A stretch of DNA of 64,000 bases, from contig OZ024927.1 in the NCBI GenBank assembly GCA_964017235.1, forward strand, positions 48,923,293-48,987,292. Direction: 5' to 3'. The stretch is from Sabellastarte sp. h YS-2021. Taxonomy: Eukaryota; Annelida; Polychaeta; Sabellida; Sabellidae. This document shows, piece after piece, positions 1 through 15,000 of this stretch (within the stretch, counting starts at the first letter, position 1; every line of letters begins with the position of its first letter). The position numbers and the translations under genes were made by a program. Below the pieces are notes generated by a model. It was not told the DNA's origin, searched no databases, and worked only from the letters and a program-made list of their open reading frames with translations.

Positions 1-3000
1 GAAGAGCTTTCACATTGTGAAGTTTCAGACCCGTAGCTAATTACTCGCCTACTCAAAATGAGTAAATGCGAATTATCTCTAAAAGTATTGCAGATAGCCA
101 ATTTTTCTCAAATAACTCATTCATCTACTTTTGGAAGAGCTTTCACATGGTGAAGTTTCAGACCCATAGCTAATTACTCACCTACTCAAAATGAGTAAAT
201 GCGAATTCTCTCTAAAAGTATTGCAGATAGCCAATTTTTCTCAAATAACTCATTCATCTACTTTTGGGAGAGCTTTCACTTGGTGAAGTTTCAGACCCGT
301 AGGTAATTACTCACCTACTCAAAATGAGTAAATGCGAATTCATTCTAAAAGTATTGCAGATAGCCAATTTTTCTCAAATAACTCATTCATCTACTTTTGG
401 GAGAGCTTTCACTTGGTGAAGTTTCAGACCCGTAGCTAATTACTCACCTACTCAAAATGAGTAAATGCTAATTATCTCTAAAAGTATTGCAGATAGCCAA
501 TTTTTCTCAAATAACTCATTCATCTACTTTTGGAAGAGCTTTCACATGGTGAGGTTTCAGACCCATAGGTAATTACTCACCTACTCAAAATGAGTAAATG
601 CGAATTCTCTCTAAAAGTATTGCAGATAGCCAATTTTTCTCAAATAACTCATTCACCTACTTTTGGAAGAGCTTTCACTTGGTGAAGTTTCAGACCCGTA
701 GCTAATTACTCACCTACTCAAAATGAGTAAATGCTAATTATCTGTAAAAGTATTGCAGATAGCCAATTTTTCTCAAATAACCCATTCATCTACTTTTGGG
801 AGAGCTTTCACTTGAAGTGTCAGACCTGTAGCTAATTTCTCACCTACTCAAAATGAGTAAATGCTAAATATCTCTAAAAGTATTGCAGATAGCCAATTTT
901 TCTCAAATAACTCATTCATTTACTTTTGGAAGAGCTTTCACATGGTGAAGTTTCAGACCCATAGCTAATTACTCGCCTACTCAAAATGAGTAAATGCGAA
1001 TTATCTCTAAAAGTATTGCAGATAGCCAATTTTTCTGAAATAACTCATTCATCTACTTTTGGAAGAGCTTTCACATGGTGAAGTTTCAGACCCATAGCTA
1101 ATTACTCACCTACTCAAAATGAGTAAATGCGAATTCTCTCTAAAAGTATTGCAGATAGCCAATTTTTCTCAAATAACTCATTCATCTACTTTTGGGAGAG
1201 CTTTCACTTGGTGAAGTTTCAGACCCGTAGGTAATTACTCACCTACTCAAAATGAGTAAATGCGAATTATCTCTAAAAGAATTGCAGATACACAATTTTT
1301 CTCAAATAAGTCATTCATCTACTTTTGGGAGAGCTTTCACTTGGTGAAGTTTCACGCCCGTAGCTAATTACTCACCTACTCAAAATGAGTAAATGCAAAT
1401 TATCTCTAAAAGTATTGCAGATAGCCTATTTTTCTCAAATAACTCATTCACCTACTTTTGGGAGAGCTTTCACATGGTGAAGTTTCAGACCTGTAGCTAA
1501 TTACTCACCTACTCAAAATGAGTAACTGTGAATTATCTCTAAAAGTATTGCAGCTAGCCAATTTTTCTCAAATAACTCATTCATGTTCTTTTAGGAGAGC
1601 TTTCACTTGGTGAAGTTTCAGACCTGTAGCTAATTACTCACCTACTCAAAATGAGTAAATGCGAATTATCTCTGAAAGTATTGCAGATAGTCAATTTTTC
1701 TCAAATAACTCATTCATCTACTTTTGGAAGAGCTGTCACATGGTGAAGTTTCAGACCCATAGCTAATTACTCACCTACTCAAAATGAGTAAATGAGAATT
1801 ATCTCTAAAAGTATTGCAGATAGCCAATTTTTCTCAAATAACTCATTCATCTACTTTTGAAAGAGCTTTCACATGGTGAAGTTTCAGACCCGTAGGTAAT
1901 TTCTCACCTACTCAAAATGAGTAAATGCGAATTATCTCTAAAAGTATAGGAGATAGCCAATTTTTCTCAAATAACTCATTCATCTACTTTTGGGAAAGCT
2001 TTCACTTGGTGAAGTTTCAGACCTGTAGCTAATTTCTCACCTACTCAAAATGAGTAAATACTAATTATCTCTAAAAATATTGCAGATAGCCAATTTCTCT
2101 CAATAACTCATTCATCTTCTTTTGGAAGAGCTTTCACATTGTGAAGTTTCAGACCCGTAGCTAATTACTCGCCTACTCAAAATGAGTAAATGCGAATTAT
2201 CTCTAAAAGTATTGCAGATAGCCAATTTTTCTCAAATAACTCATTCATCTACTTTTGGAAGAGCTTTCACATGGTGAAGTTTCAGACCCATAGCTAATTA
2301 CTCACCTACTCAAAATGAGTAAATGCGAATTCTCTCTAAAAGTATTGCAGATAGCCAATTTTTCTCAAATAACTCATTCATCTACTTTTGGGAGAGCTTT
2401 CACTTGGTGAAGTTTCAGACCCGTAGGTAATTACTCACCTACTCAAAATGAGTAAATGCGAATTCATTCTAAAAGTATTGCAGATAGCCAATTTTTCTCA
2501 AATAACTCATTCATCTACTTTTGGGAGAGCTTTCACTTGGTGAAGTTTCAGACCCGTAGCTAATTACTCACCTACTCAAAATGAGTAAATGCTAATTATC
2601 TCTAAAAGTATTGCAGATAGCCAATTTTTCTCAAATAACTCATTCATCTACTTTTGGAAGAGCTTTCACATGGTGAGGTTTCAGACCCATAGGTAATTAC
2701 TCACCTACTCAAAATGAGTAAATGCGAATTCTCTCTAAAAGTATTGCAGATAGCCAATTTTTCTCAAATAACTCATTCACCTACTTTTGGAAGAGCTTTC
2801 ACTTGGTGAAGTTTCAGACCCGTAGCTAATTACTCACCTACTCAAAATGAGTAAATGCTAATTATCTGTAAAAGTATTGCAGATAGCCAATTTTTCTCAA
2901 ATAACCCATTCATCTACTTTTGGGAGAGCTTTCACTTGAAGTGTCAGACCTGTAGCTAATTTCTCACCTACTCAAAATGAGTAAATGCTAAATATCTCTA

Positions 3001-6000
3001 AAAGTATTGCAGATAGCCAATTTTTCTCAAATAACTCATTCATTTACTTTTGGAAGAGCTTTCACATGGTGAAGTTTCAGACCCATAGCTAATTACTCGC
3101 CTACTCAAAATGAGTAAATGCGAATTATCTCTAAAAGTATTGCAGATAGCCAATTTTTCTGAAATAACTCATTCATCTACTTTTGGAAGAGCTTTCACAT
3201 GGTGAAGTTTCAGACCCATAGCTAATTACTCACCTACTCAAAATGAGTAAATGCGAATTCTCTCTAAAAGTATTGCAGATAGCCAATTTTTCTCAAATAA
3301 CTCATTCATCTACTTTTGGGAGAGCTTTCACTTGGTGAAGTTTCAGACCCGTAGGTAATTACTCACCTACTCAAAATGAGTAAATGCGAATTATCTCTAA
3401 AAGAATTGCAGATACACAATTTTTCTCAAATAAGTCATTCATCTACTTTTGGGAGAGCTTTCACTTGGTGAAGTTTCACGCCCGTAGCTAATTACTCACC
3501 TACTCAAAATGAGTAAATGCAAATTATCTCTAGAAGTATTGCAGATAGCCAATTTTTCTCAAATAACTCATTCATCTACTTTTGGAAGAGCTTTCACATG
3601 GTGAAGTTTCAGACCCATAGCTAATTACTCACCTACTCAAAATGAGTAAATGCGAATTCTCTCTAAAAGTATTGCAGATAGCCAATTTTTCTCAAATAAC
3701 TCATTCATCTACTTTTGGGAGAGCTTTCACTTGGTGAAGTTTCAGACCCGTAGGTAATTACTCACCTACTCAAAATGAGTAAATGCGAATTATCTCTAAA
3801 AGAATTGCAGATACACAATTTTTCTCAAATAAGTCATTCATCTACTTTTGGGAGAGCTTTCACTTGGTGAAGTTTCACGCCCGTAGCTAATTACTCACCT
3901 ACTCAAAATGAGTAAATGCAAATTATCTCTAAAAGTATTGCAGATAGCCAATTTTTCTCAAATAACTCATTCATCTACTTTTGGAAGAGCTTTCACATGG
4001 TAAAGTTTCAGACCCATAGCTAATTTCTCACCTACTCAAAATGAGTAAATGCGAATTATCTCTAAAAGTATAGGAGATAGCCAATTTTTCTCAAATAACT
4101 CATTCATCTACTTTTGGGAAAGCTTTCACTTGGTGAAGTTTCAGACCTGTAGCTAATTTCTCACCTACTCAAAATGAGTAAATACTAATTATCTCTAAAA
4201 ATATTGCAGATAGCCAATTTCTCTCAATAACTCATTCATCTTCTTTTGGAAGAGCTTTCACATTGTGAAGTTTCAGACCCGTAGCTACTTACTCACCTAC
4301 TCAAAATGAGTAAATGCAAATTATCTCTAAAAGTATTGCAGATAGCCAATTTTTCTCAAATAACTCATTCATCTACTTTTGGAAGAGCTTTCACATGGCA
4401 AAGTTTCAGACCCATAGGTAATAACTCACCTACTCAAAATGAGTAAATGCGAATTATCTCTAAGAGTATTGCATATAGCCTATTTTTCTCAAATAACTCA
4501 TTCACCTACTTTTGGGAGAGCTTTCACATGGTGAAGTTTCAGACCTGTAGCTAATTACTCACCTACTCAAAATGAGTAACTGTGAATTATCTCTAAAAGT
4601 ATTGCAGCTAGCCAATTTTTCTCAAATAACTCATTCATGTACTTTTAGGAGAGCTTTCACTTGGTGAAGTTTCAGACCTGTAGCTAATTACTCACCTACT
4701 CAAAATGAGTAAATGCGAATTATCTCTGAAAGTATTGCAGATAGTCAATTTTTCTCAAATAACTCATTCATCTACTTTTGGAAGAGCTGTCACATGGTGA
4801 AGTTTCAGACCCATAGCTAATTACTCACCTACTCAAAATGAGTAAATGAGAATTATCTCTAAAAGTATTGCAGATAGCCAATTTTTCTCAAATAACTCAT
4901 TCATCTACTTTTGAAAGAGCTTTCACATGGTGAAGTTTCAGACCCGTAGGTAATTTCTCACCTACTCAAAATGAGTAAATGCGAATTATCTCTAAAAGTA
5001 TAGGAGATAGCCAATTTTTCTCAAATAACTCATTCATCTACTTTTGGGAAAGCTTTCACTTGGTGAAGTTTCAGACCTGTAGCTAATTTCTCACCTACTC
5101 AAAATGAGTAAATACTAATTATCTCTAAAAATATTGCAGATAGCCAATTTCTCTCAATAACTCATTCATCTTCTTTTGGAAGAGCTTTCACATTGTGAAG
5201 TTTCAGACCCGTAGCTAATTACTCGCCTACTCAAAATGAGTAAATGCGAATTATCTCTAAAAGTATTGCAGATAGCCAATTTTTCTCAAATAACTCATTC
5301 ATCTACTTTTGGAAGAGCTTTCACATGGTGAAGTTTCAGACCCATAGCTAATTACTCACCTACTCAAAATGAGTAAATGCGAATTCTCTCTAAAAGTATT
5401 GCAGATAGCCAATTTTTCTCAAATAACTCATTCATCTACTTTTGGGAGAGCTTTCACTTGGTGAAGTTTCAGACCCGTAGCTAATTACTCACCTACTCAA
5501 AATGAGTAAATGCGAATTCTCTCTAAAAGTATTGCAGATAGCCAATTTTTCTCAAATAACTCATTCATCTACTTTTGGGAGAGCTTTCACTTGGTGAAGT
5601 TTCAGACCCGTAGCTAATTACTCACCTACTCAAAATGAGTAAATGCTAATTATCTCTAAAAGTATTGCAGATAGCCAATTTTTCTCAAATAACTCATTCA
5701 TCTACTTTTGGAAGAGCTTTCACATGGTGAAGTTTCAGACCCATAGGTAATTACTCACCTACTCAAAATGAGTAAATGCGAATTCTCTCTAAAAGTATTG
5801 CAGATAGCCAATTTTTCTCAAATAACTCATTCACCTACTTTTGGAAGAGCTTTCACTTGGTGAAGTTTCAGACCCGTAGCTAATTACTCACCTACTCAAA
5901 ATGAGTAAATGCTAATTATCTGTAAAAGTATTGCAGATAGCCAATTTTTCTCAAATAACCCATTCATCTACTTTTGGGAGAGCTTTCACTTGAAGTGTCA

Positions 6001-9000
6001 GACCTGTAGCTAATTTCTCACCTACTCAAAATGAGTAAATGCTAAATATCTCTAAAAGTATTGCAGATAGCCAATTTTTCTCAAATAACTCATTCATTTA
6101 CTTTTGGAAGAGCTTTCACATGGTGAAGTTTCAGACCCATAGCTAATTACTCGCCTACTCAAAATGAGTAAATGCGAATTATCTCTAAAAGTATTGCAGA
6201 TAGCCAATTTTTCTGAAATAACTCATTCATCTACTTTTGGAAGAGCTTTCACATGGTGAAGTTTCAGACCCATAGCTAATTACTCACCTACTCAAAATGA
6301 GTAAATGCGAATTCTCTCTAAAAGTATTGCAGATAGCCAATTTTTCTCAAATAACTCATTCATCTACTTTTGGGAGAGCTTTCACTTGGTGAAGTTTCAG
6401 ACCCGTAGGTAATTACTCACCTACTCAAAATGAGTAAATGCGAATTATCTCTAAAAGAATTGCAGATACACAATTTTTCTCAAATAAGTCATTCATCTAC
6501 TTTTGGGAGAGCTTTCACTTGGTGAAGTTTCACGCCCGTAGCTAATTACTCACCTACTCAAAATGAGTAAATGCAAATTATCTCTAGAAGTATTGCAGAT
6601 AGCCAATTTTTCTCAAATAACTCATTCATCTACTTTTGGAAGAGCTTTCACATGGTGAAGTTTCAGACCCATAGCTAATTACTCACCTACTCAAAATGAG
6701 TAAATGCGAATTCTCTCTAAAAGTATTGCAGATAGCCAATTTTTCTCAAATAACTCATTCATCTACTTTTGGGAGAGCTTTCACTTGGTGAAGTTTCAGA
6801 CCCGTAGGTAATTACTCACCTACTCAAAATGAGTAAATGCGAATTATCTCTAAAAGAATTGCAGATACACAATTTTTCTCAAATAAGTCATTCATCTACT
6901 TTTGGGAGAGCTTTCACTTGGTGAAGTTTCACGCCCGTAGCTAATTACTCACCTACTCAAAATGAGTAAATGCAAATTATCTCTAAAAGTATTGCAGATA
7001 GCCAATTTTTCTCAAATAACTCATTCATCTACTTTTGGAAGAGCTTTCACATGGTGAAGTTTCAGACCCATAGCTAATTACTCACCTACTCAAAATGAGT
7101 AAATGAGAATTATCTCTAAAAGTATTGCAGATAGCCAATTTTTCTCAAATAACTCATTCATCTACTTTTGAAAGAGCTTTCACATGGTGAAGTTTCAGAC
7201 CCGTAGGTAATTTCTCACCTACTCAAAATGAGTAAATGCGAATTATCTCTAAAAGTATAGGAGATAGCCAATTTTTCTCAAATAACTCATTCATCTACTT
7301 TTGGGAAAGCTTTCACTTGGTGAAGTTTCAGACCTGTAGCTAATTTCTCACCTACTCAAAATGAGTAAATACTAATTATCTCTAAAAATATTGCAGATAG
7401 CCAATTTCTCTCAATAACTCATTCATCTTCTTTTGGAAGAGCTTTCACATTGTGAAGTTTCAGACCCGTAGCTAATTACTCGCCTACTCAAAATGAGTAA
7501 ATGCGAATTATCTCTAAAAGTATTGCAGATAGCCAATTTTTCTCAAATAACTCATTCATCTACTTTTGGAAGAGCTTTCACATGGTGAAGTTTCAGACCC
7601 ATAGCTAATTACTCACCTACTCAAAATGAGTAAATGCGAATTCTCTCTAAAAGTATTGCAGATAGCCAATTTTTCTCAAATAACTCATTCATCTACTTTT
7701 GGGAGAGCTTTCACTTGGTGAAGTTTCAGACCCGTAGGTAATTACTCACCTACTCAAAATGAGTAAATGCGAATTCTCTCTAAAAGTATTGCAGATAGCC
7801 AATTTTTCTCAAATAACTCATTCATCTACTTTTGGGAGAGCTTTCACTTGGTGAAGTTTCAGACCCGTAGCTAATTACTCACCTACTCAAAATGAGTAAA
7901 TGCTAATTATCTCTAAAAGTATTGCAGATAGCCAATTTTTCTCAAATAACTCATTCATCTACTTTTGGAAGAGCTTTCACATGGTGAAGTTTCAGACCCA
8001 TAGGTAATTACTCACCTACTCAAAATGAGTAAATGCGAATTCTCTCTAAAAGTATTGCAGATAGCCAATTTTTCTCAAATAACTCATTCACCTACTTTTG
8101 GAAGAGCTTTCACTTGGTGAAGTTTCAGACCCGTAGCTAATTACTCACCTACTCAAAATGAGTAAATGCTAATTATCTGTAAAAGTATTGCAGATAGCCA
8201 ATTTTTCTCAAATAACCCATTCATCTACTTTTGGGAGAGCTTTCACTTGAAGTGTCAGACCTGTAGCTAATTTCTCACCTACTCAAAATGAGTAAATGCT
8301 AAATATCTCTAAAAGTATTGCAGATAGCCAATTTTTCTCAAATAACTCATTCATTTACTTTTGGAAGAGCTTTCACATGGTGAAGTTTCAGACCCATAGC
8401 TAATTACTCGCCTACTCAAAATGAGTAAATGCGAATTATCTCTAAAAGTATTGCAGATAGCCAATTTTTCTGAAATAACTCATTCATCTACTTTTGGAAG
8501 AGCTTTCACATGGTGAAGTTTCAGACCCATAGCTAATTACTCACCTACTCAAAATGAGTAAATGCGAATTCTCTCTAAAAGTATTGCAGATAGCCAATTT
8601 TTCTCAAATAACTCATTCATCTACTTTTGGGAGAGCTTTCACTTGGTGAAGTTTCAGACCCGTAGGTAATTACTCACCTACTCAAAATGAGTAAATGCGA
8701 ATTATCTCTAAAAGAATTGCAGATACACAATTTTTCTCAAATAAGTCATTCATCTACTTTTGGGAGAGCTTTCACTTGGTGAAGTTTCACGCCCGTAGCT
8801 AATTACTCACCTACTCAAAATGAGTAAATGCAAATTATCTCTAGAAGTATTGCAGATAGCCAATTTTTCTCAAATAACTCATTCATCTACTTTTGGAAGA
8901 GCTTTCACATGGTGAAGTTTCAGACCCATAGCTAATTACTCACCTACTCAAAATGAGTAAATGCGAATTCTCTCTAAAAGTATTGCAGATAGCCAATTTT

Positions 9001-12000
9001 TCTCAAATAACTCATTCATCTACTTTTGGGAGAGCTTTCACTTGGTGAAGTTTCAGACCCGTAGGTAATTACTCACCTACTCAAAATGAGTAAATGCGAA
9101 TTATCTCTAAAAGAATTGCAGATACACAATTTTTCTCAAATAAGTCATTCATCTACTTTTGGGAGAGCTTTCACTTGGTGAAGTTTCACGCCCGTAGCTA
9201 ATTACTCACCTACTCAAAATGAGTAAATGCAAATTATCTCTAAAAGTATTGCAGATAGCCAATTTTTCTCAAATAACTCATTCATCTACTTTTGGAAGAG
9301 CTTTCACATGGTGAAGTTTCAGACCCATAGCTAATTTCTCACCTACTCAAAATGAGTAAATGCGAATTATCTCTAAAAGTATAGGAGATAGCCAATTTTT
9401 CTCAAATAACTCATTCATCTACTTTTGGGAAAGCTTTCACTTGGTGAAGTTTCAGACCTGTAGCTAATTTCTCACCTACTCAAAATGAGTAAATACTAAT
9501 TATCTCTAAAAATATTGCAGATAGCCAATTTCTCTCAATAACTCATTCATCTTCTTTTGGAAGAGCTTTCACATTGTGAAGTTTCAGACCCGTAGCTACT
9601 TACTCACCTACTCAAAATGAGTAAATGCAAATTATCTCTAAAAGTATTGCAGATAGCCAATTTTTCTCAAATAACTCATTCATCTACTTTTGGAAGAGCT
9701 TTCACATGGCAAAGTTTCAGACCCATAGGTAATAACTCACCTACTCAAAATGAGTAAATGCGAATTATCTCTAAGAGTATTGCATATAGCCTATTTTTCT
9801 CAAATAACTCATTCACCTACTTTTGGGAGAGCTTTCACATGGTGAAGTTTCAGACCTGTAGCTAATTACTCACCTACTCAAAATGAGTAACTGTGAATTA
9901 TCTCTAAAAGTATTGCAGCTAGCCAATTTTTCTCAAATAACTCATTCATGTTCTTTTAGGAGAGCTTTCACTTGGTGAAGTTTCAGACCTGTAGCTAATT
10001 ACTCACCTACTCAAAATGAGTAAATGCGAATTATCTCTGAAAGTATTGCAGATAGTCAATTTTTCTCAAATAACTCATTCATCTACTTTTGGAAGAGCTG
10101 TCACATGGTGAAGTTTCAGACCCATAGCTAATTACTCACCTACTCAAAATGAGTAAATGAGAATTATCTCTAAAAGTATTGCAGATAGCCAATTTTTCTC
10201 AAATAACTCATTCATCTACTTTTGAAAGAGCTTTCACATGGTGAAGTTTCAGACCCGTAGGTAATTTCTCACCTACTCAAAATGAGTAAATGCGAATTAT
10301 CTCTAAAAGTATAGGAGATAGCCAATTTTTCTCAAATAACTCATTCATCTACTTTTGGGAAAGCTTTCACTTGGTGAAGTTTCAGACCTGTAGCTAATTT
10401 CTCACCTACTCAAAATGAGTAAATACTAATTATCTCTAAAAATATTGCAGATAGCCAATTTCTCTCAATAACTCATTCATCTTCTTTTGGAAGAGCTTTC
10501 ACATTGTGAAGTTTCAGACCCGTAGCTAATTACTCGCCTACTCAAAATGAGTAAATGCGAATTATCTCTAAAAGTATTGCAGATAGCCAATTTTTCTCAA
10601 ATAACTCATTCATCTACTTTTGGAAGAGCTTTCACATGGTGAAGTTTCAGACCCATAGCTAATTACTCACCTACTCAAAATGAGTAAATGCGAATTCTCT
10701 CTAAAAGTATTGCAGATAGCCAATTTTTCTCAAATAACTCATTCATCTACTTTTGGGAGAGCTTTCACTTGGTGAAGTTTCAGACCCGTAGCTAATTACT
10801 CACCTACTCAAAATGAGTAAATGCGAATTCTCTCTAAAAGTATTGCAGATAGCCAATTTTTCTCAAATAACTCATTCATCTACTTTTGGGAGAGCTTTCA
10901 CTTGGTGAAGTTTCAGACCTGTAGCTAATTACTCACCTACTCAAAATGAGTAAATGCTAATTATCTCTAAAAGTATTCCAGATAGCCAATTTTTCTCAAA
11001 TAACCCATTCATCTACTTTTGGGAGAGCTTTCACTTGAAGTGTCAGACCTGTAGCTAATTTCTCACCTACTCAAAATGAGTAAATGCTAAATATCTCTAA
11101 AAGTATTGCAGATAGCCAATTTTTCTCAAATAACTCATTCATTTACTTTTGGAAGAGCTTTCACATGGTGAAGTTTCAGACCCATAGCTAATTACTCGCC
11201 TACTCAAAATGAGTAAATGCGAATTATCTCTAAAAGTATTGCAGATAGCCAATTTTTCTCAAATAACTCATTCATCTACTTTTGGAAGAGCTTTCACATG
11301 GTGAAGTTTCAGACCCATAGCTAATTACTCACCTACTCAAAATGAGTAAATGCGAATTCTCTCTAAAAGTATTGCAGATAGCCAATTTTTCTCAAATAAC
11401 TCATTCATCTACTTTTGGGAGAGCTTTCACTTGGTGAAGTTTCAGACCCGTAGGTAATTACTCACCTACTCAAAATGAGTAAATGCGAATTATCTCTAAA
11501 AGAATTGCAGATACACAATTTTTCTCAAATAAGTCATTCATCTACTTTTGGGAGAGCTTTCACTTGGTGAAGTTTCACGCCCGTAGCTAATTACTCACCT
11601 ACTCAAAATGAGTAAATGCAAATTATCTCTAAAAGTATTGCAGATAGCCTATTTTTCTCAAATAACTCATTCACCTACTTTTGGGAGAGCTTTCACATGG
11701 TGAAGTTTCAGACCTGTAGCTAATTACTCACCTACTCAAAATGAGTAACTGTGAATTATCTCTAAAAGTATTGCAGCTAGCCAATTTTTCTCAAATAACT
11801 CATTCATGTTCTTTTAGGAGAGCTTTCACTTGGTGAAGTTTCAGACCTGTAGCTAATTACTCACCTACTCAAAATGAGTAAATGCGAATTATCTCTGAAA
11901 GTATTGCAGATAGTCAATTTTTCTCAAATAACTCATTCATCTACTTTTGGAAGAGCTGTCACATGGTGAAGTTTCAGACCCATAGCTAATTACTCACCTA

Positions 12001-15000
12001 CTCAAAATGAGTAAATGAGAATTATCTCTAAAAGTATTGCAGATAGCCAATTTTTCTCAAATAACTCATTCATCTACTTTTGAAAGAGCTTTCACATGGT
12101 GAAGTTTCAGACCCGTAGGTAATTTCTCACCTACTCAAAATGAGTAAATGCGAATTATCTCTAAAAGTATAGGAGATAGCCAATTTTTCTCAAATAACTC
12201 ATTCATCTACTTTTGGGAAAGCTTTCACTTGGTGAAGTTTCAGACCTGTAGCTAATTTCTCACCTACTCAAAATGAGTAAATACTAATTATCTCTAAAAA
12301 TATTGCAGATAGCCAATTTCTCTCAATAACTCATTCATCTTCTTTTGGAAGAGCTTTCACATTGTGAAGTTTCAGACCCGTAGCTAATTACTCGCCTACT
12401 CAAAATGAGTAAATGCGAATTATCTCTAAAAGTATTGCAGATAGCCAATTTTTCTCAAATAACTCATTCATCTACTTTTGGAAGAGCTTTCACATGGTGA
12501 AGTTTCAGACCCATAGCTAATTACTCACCTACTCAAAATGAGTAAATGCGAATTCTCTCTAAAAGTATAGGAGATAGCCAATTTTTCTCAAATAACTCAT
12601 TCATCTACTTTTGGGAGAGCTTTCACTTGGTGAAGTTTCAGACCCGTAGGTAATTACTCACCTACTCAAAATGAGTAAATGCGAATTCTCTCTAAAAGTA
12701 TTGCAGATAGCCAATTTTTCTCAAATAACTCTTTCATCTACTTTTGGGAGAGCTTTCACTTGGTGAAGTTTCAGACCCGTAGCTAATTACTCACCTACTC
12801 AAAATGAGTAAATGCTAATTATCTCTAAAAGTATTGCAGATAGCCAATTTTTCTCAAATAACTCATTCATCTACTTTTGGAAGAGCTTTCACATGGTGAA
12901 GTTTCAGACCCATAGCTAATTACTCACCTACTCAAAATGAGTAAATGCGAATTCTCTCTAAAAGTATTGCAGATAGCCAATTTTTCTCAAATAACTCATT
13001 CATCTACTTTTGGGAGAGCTTTCACTTGGTGAAGTTTCAGACCCGTAGCTAATTACTCACCTACTCAAAATGAGTAAATGCGAATTCTCTCTAAAAGTAT
13101 TGCAGATAGCCAATTTTTCTCAAATAACTCATTCATCTACTTTTGGGAGAGCTTTCACTTGGTGAAGTTTCAGACCTGTAGCTAATTACTCACCTACTCA
13201 AAATGAGTAAATGCTAATTATCTCTAAAAGTATTCCAGATAGCCAATTTTTCTCAAATAACCCATTCATCTACTTTTGGGAGAGCTTTCACTTGAAGTGT
13301 CAGACCTGTAGCTAATTTCTCACCTACTCAAAATGAGTAAATGCTAAATATCTCTAAAAGTATTGCAGATAGCCAATTTTTCTCAAATAACTCATTCATT
13401 TACTTTTGGAAGAGCTTTCACATGGTGAAGTTTCAGACCCATAGCTAATTACTCGCCTACTCAAAATGAGTAAATGCGAATTATCTCTAAAAGTATTGCA
13501 GATAGCCAATTTTTCTCAAATAACTCATTCATCTACTTTTGGAAGAGCTTTCACATGGTGAAGTTTCAGACCCATAGCTAATTACTCACCTACTCAAAAT
13601 GAGTAAATGCGAATTCTCTCTAAAAGTATTGCAGATAGCCAATTTTTCTCAAATAACTCATTCATCTACTTTTGGGAGAGCTTTCACTTGGTGAAGTTTC
13701 AGACCCGTAGGTAATTACTCACCTACTCAAAATGAGTAAATGCGAATTATCTCTAAAAGAATTGCAGATACACAATTTTTCTCAAATAAGTCATTCATCT
13801 ACTTTTGGGAGAGCTTTCACTTGGTGAAGTTTCACGCCCGTAGCTAATTACTCACCTACTCAAAATGAGTAAATGCAAATTATCTCTAAAAGTATTGCAG
13901 ATAGCCTATTTTTCTCAAATAACTCATTCACCTACTTTTGGGAGAGCTTTCACATGGTGAAGTTTCAGACCTGTAGCTAATTACTCACCTACTCAAAATG
14001 AGTAACTGTGAATTATCTCTAAAAGTATTGCAGCTAGCCAATTTTTCTCAAATAACTCATTCATGTTCTTTTAGGAGAGCTTTCACTTGGTGAAGTTTCA
14101 GACCTGTAGCTAATTACTCACCTACTCAAAATGAGTAAATGCGAATTATCTCTGAAAGTATTGCAGATAGTCAATTTTTCTCAAATAACTCATTCATCTA
14201 CTTTTGGAAGAGCTGTCACATGGTGAAGTTTCAGACCCATAGCTAATTACTCACCTACTCAAAATGAGTAAATGAGAATTATCTCTAAAAGTATTGCAGA
14301 TAGCCAATTTTTCTCAAATAACTCATTCATCTACTTTTGAAAGAGCTTTCACATGGTGAAGTTTCAGACCCGTAGGTAATTTCTCACCTACTCAAAATGA
14401 GTAAATGCGAATTATCTCTAAAAGTATAGGAGATAGCCAATTTTTCTCAAATAACTCATTCATCTACTTTTGGGAAAGCTTTCACTTGGTGAAGTTTCAG
14501 ACCTGTAGCTAATTTCTCACCTACTCAAAATGAGTAAATACTAATTATCTCTAAAAATATTGCAGATAGCCAATTTCTCTCAATAACTCATTCATCTTCT
14601 TTTGGAAGAGCTTTCACATTGTGAAGTTTCAGACCCGTAGCTAATTACTCGCCTACTCAAAATGAGTAAATGCGAATTATCTCTAAAAGTATTGCAGATA
14701 GCCAATTTTTCTCAAATAACTCATTCATCTACTTTTGGAAGAGCTTTCACATGGTGAAGTTTCAGACCCATAGCTAATTACTCACCTACTCAAAATGAGT
14801 AAATGCGAATTCTCTCTAAAAGTATTGCAGATAGCCAATTTTTCTCAAATAACTCATTCATCTACTTTTGGGAGAGCTTTCACTTGGTGAAGTTTCAGAC
14901 CCGTAGGTAATTACTCACCTACTCAAAATGAGTAAATGCGAATTCTCTCTAAAAGTATTGCAGATAGCCAATTTTTCTCAAATAACTCTTTCATCTACTT

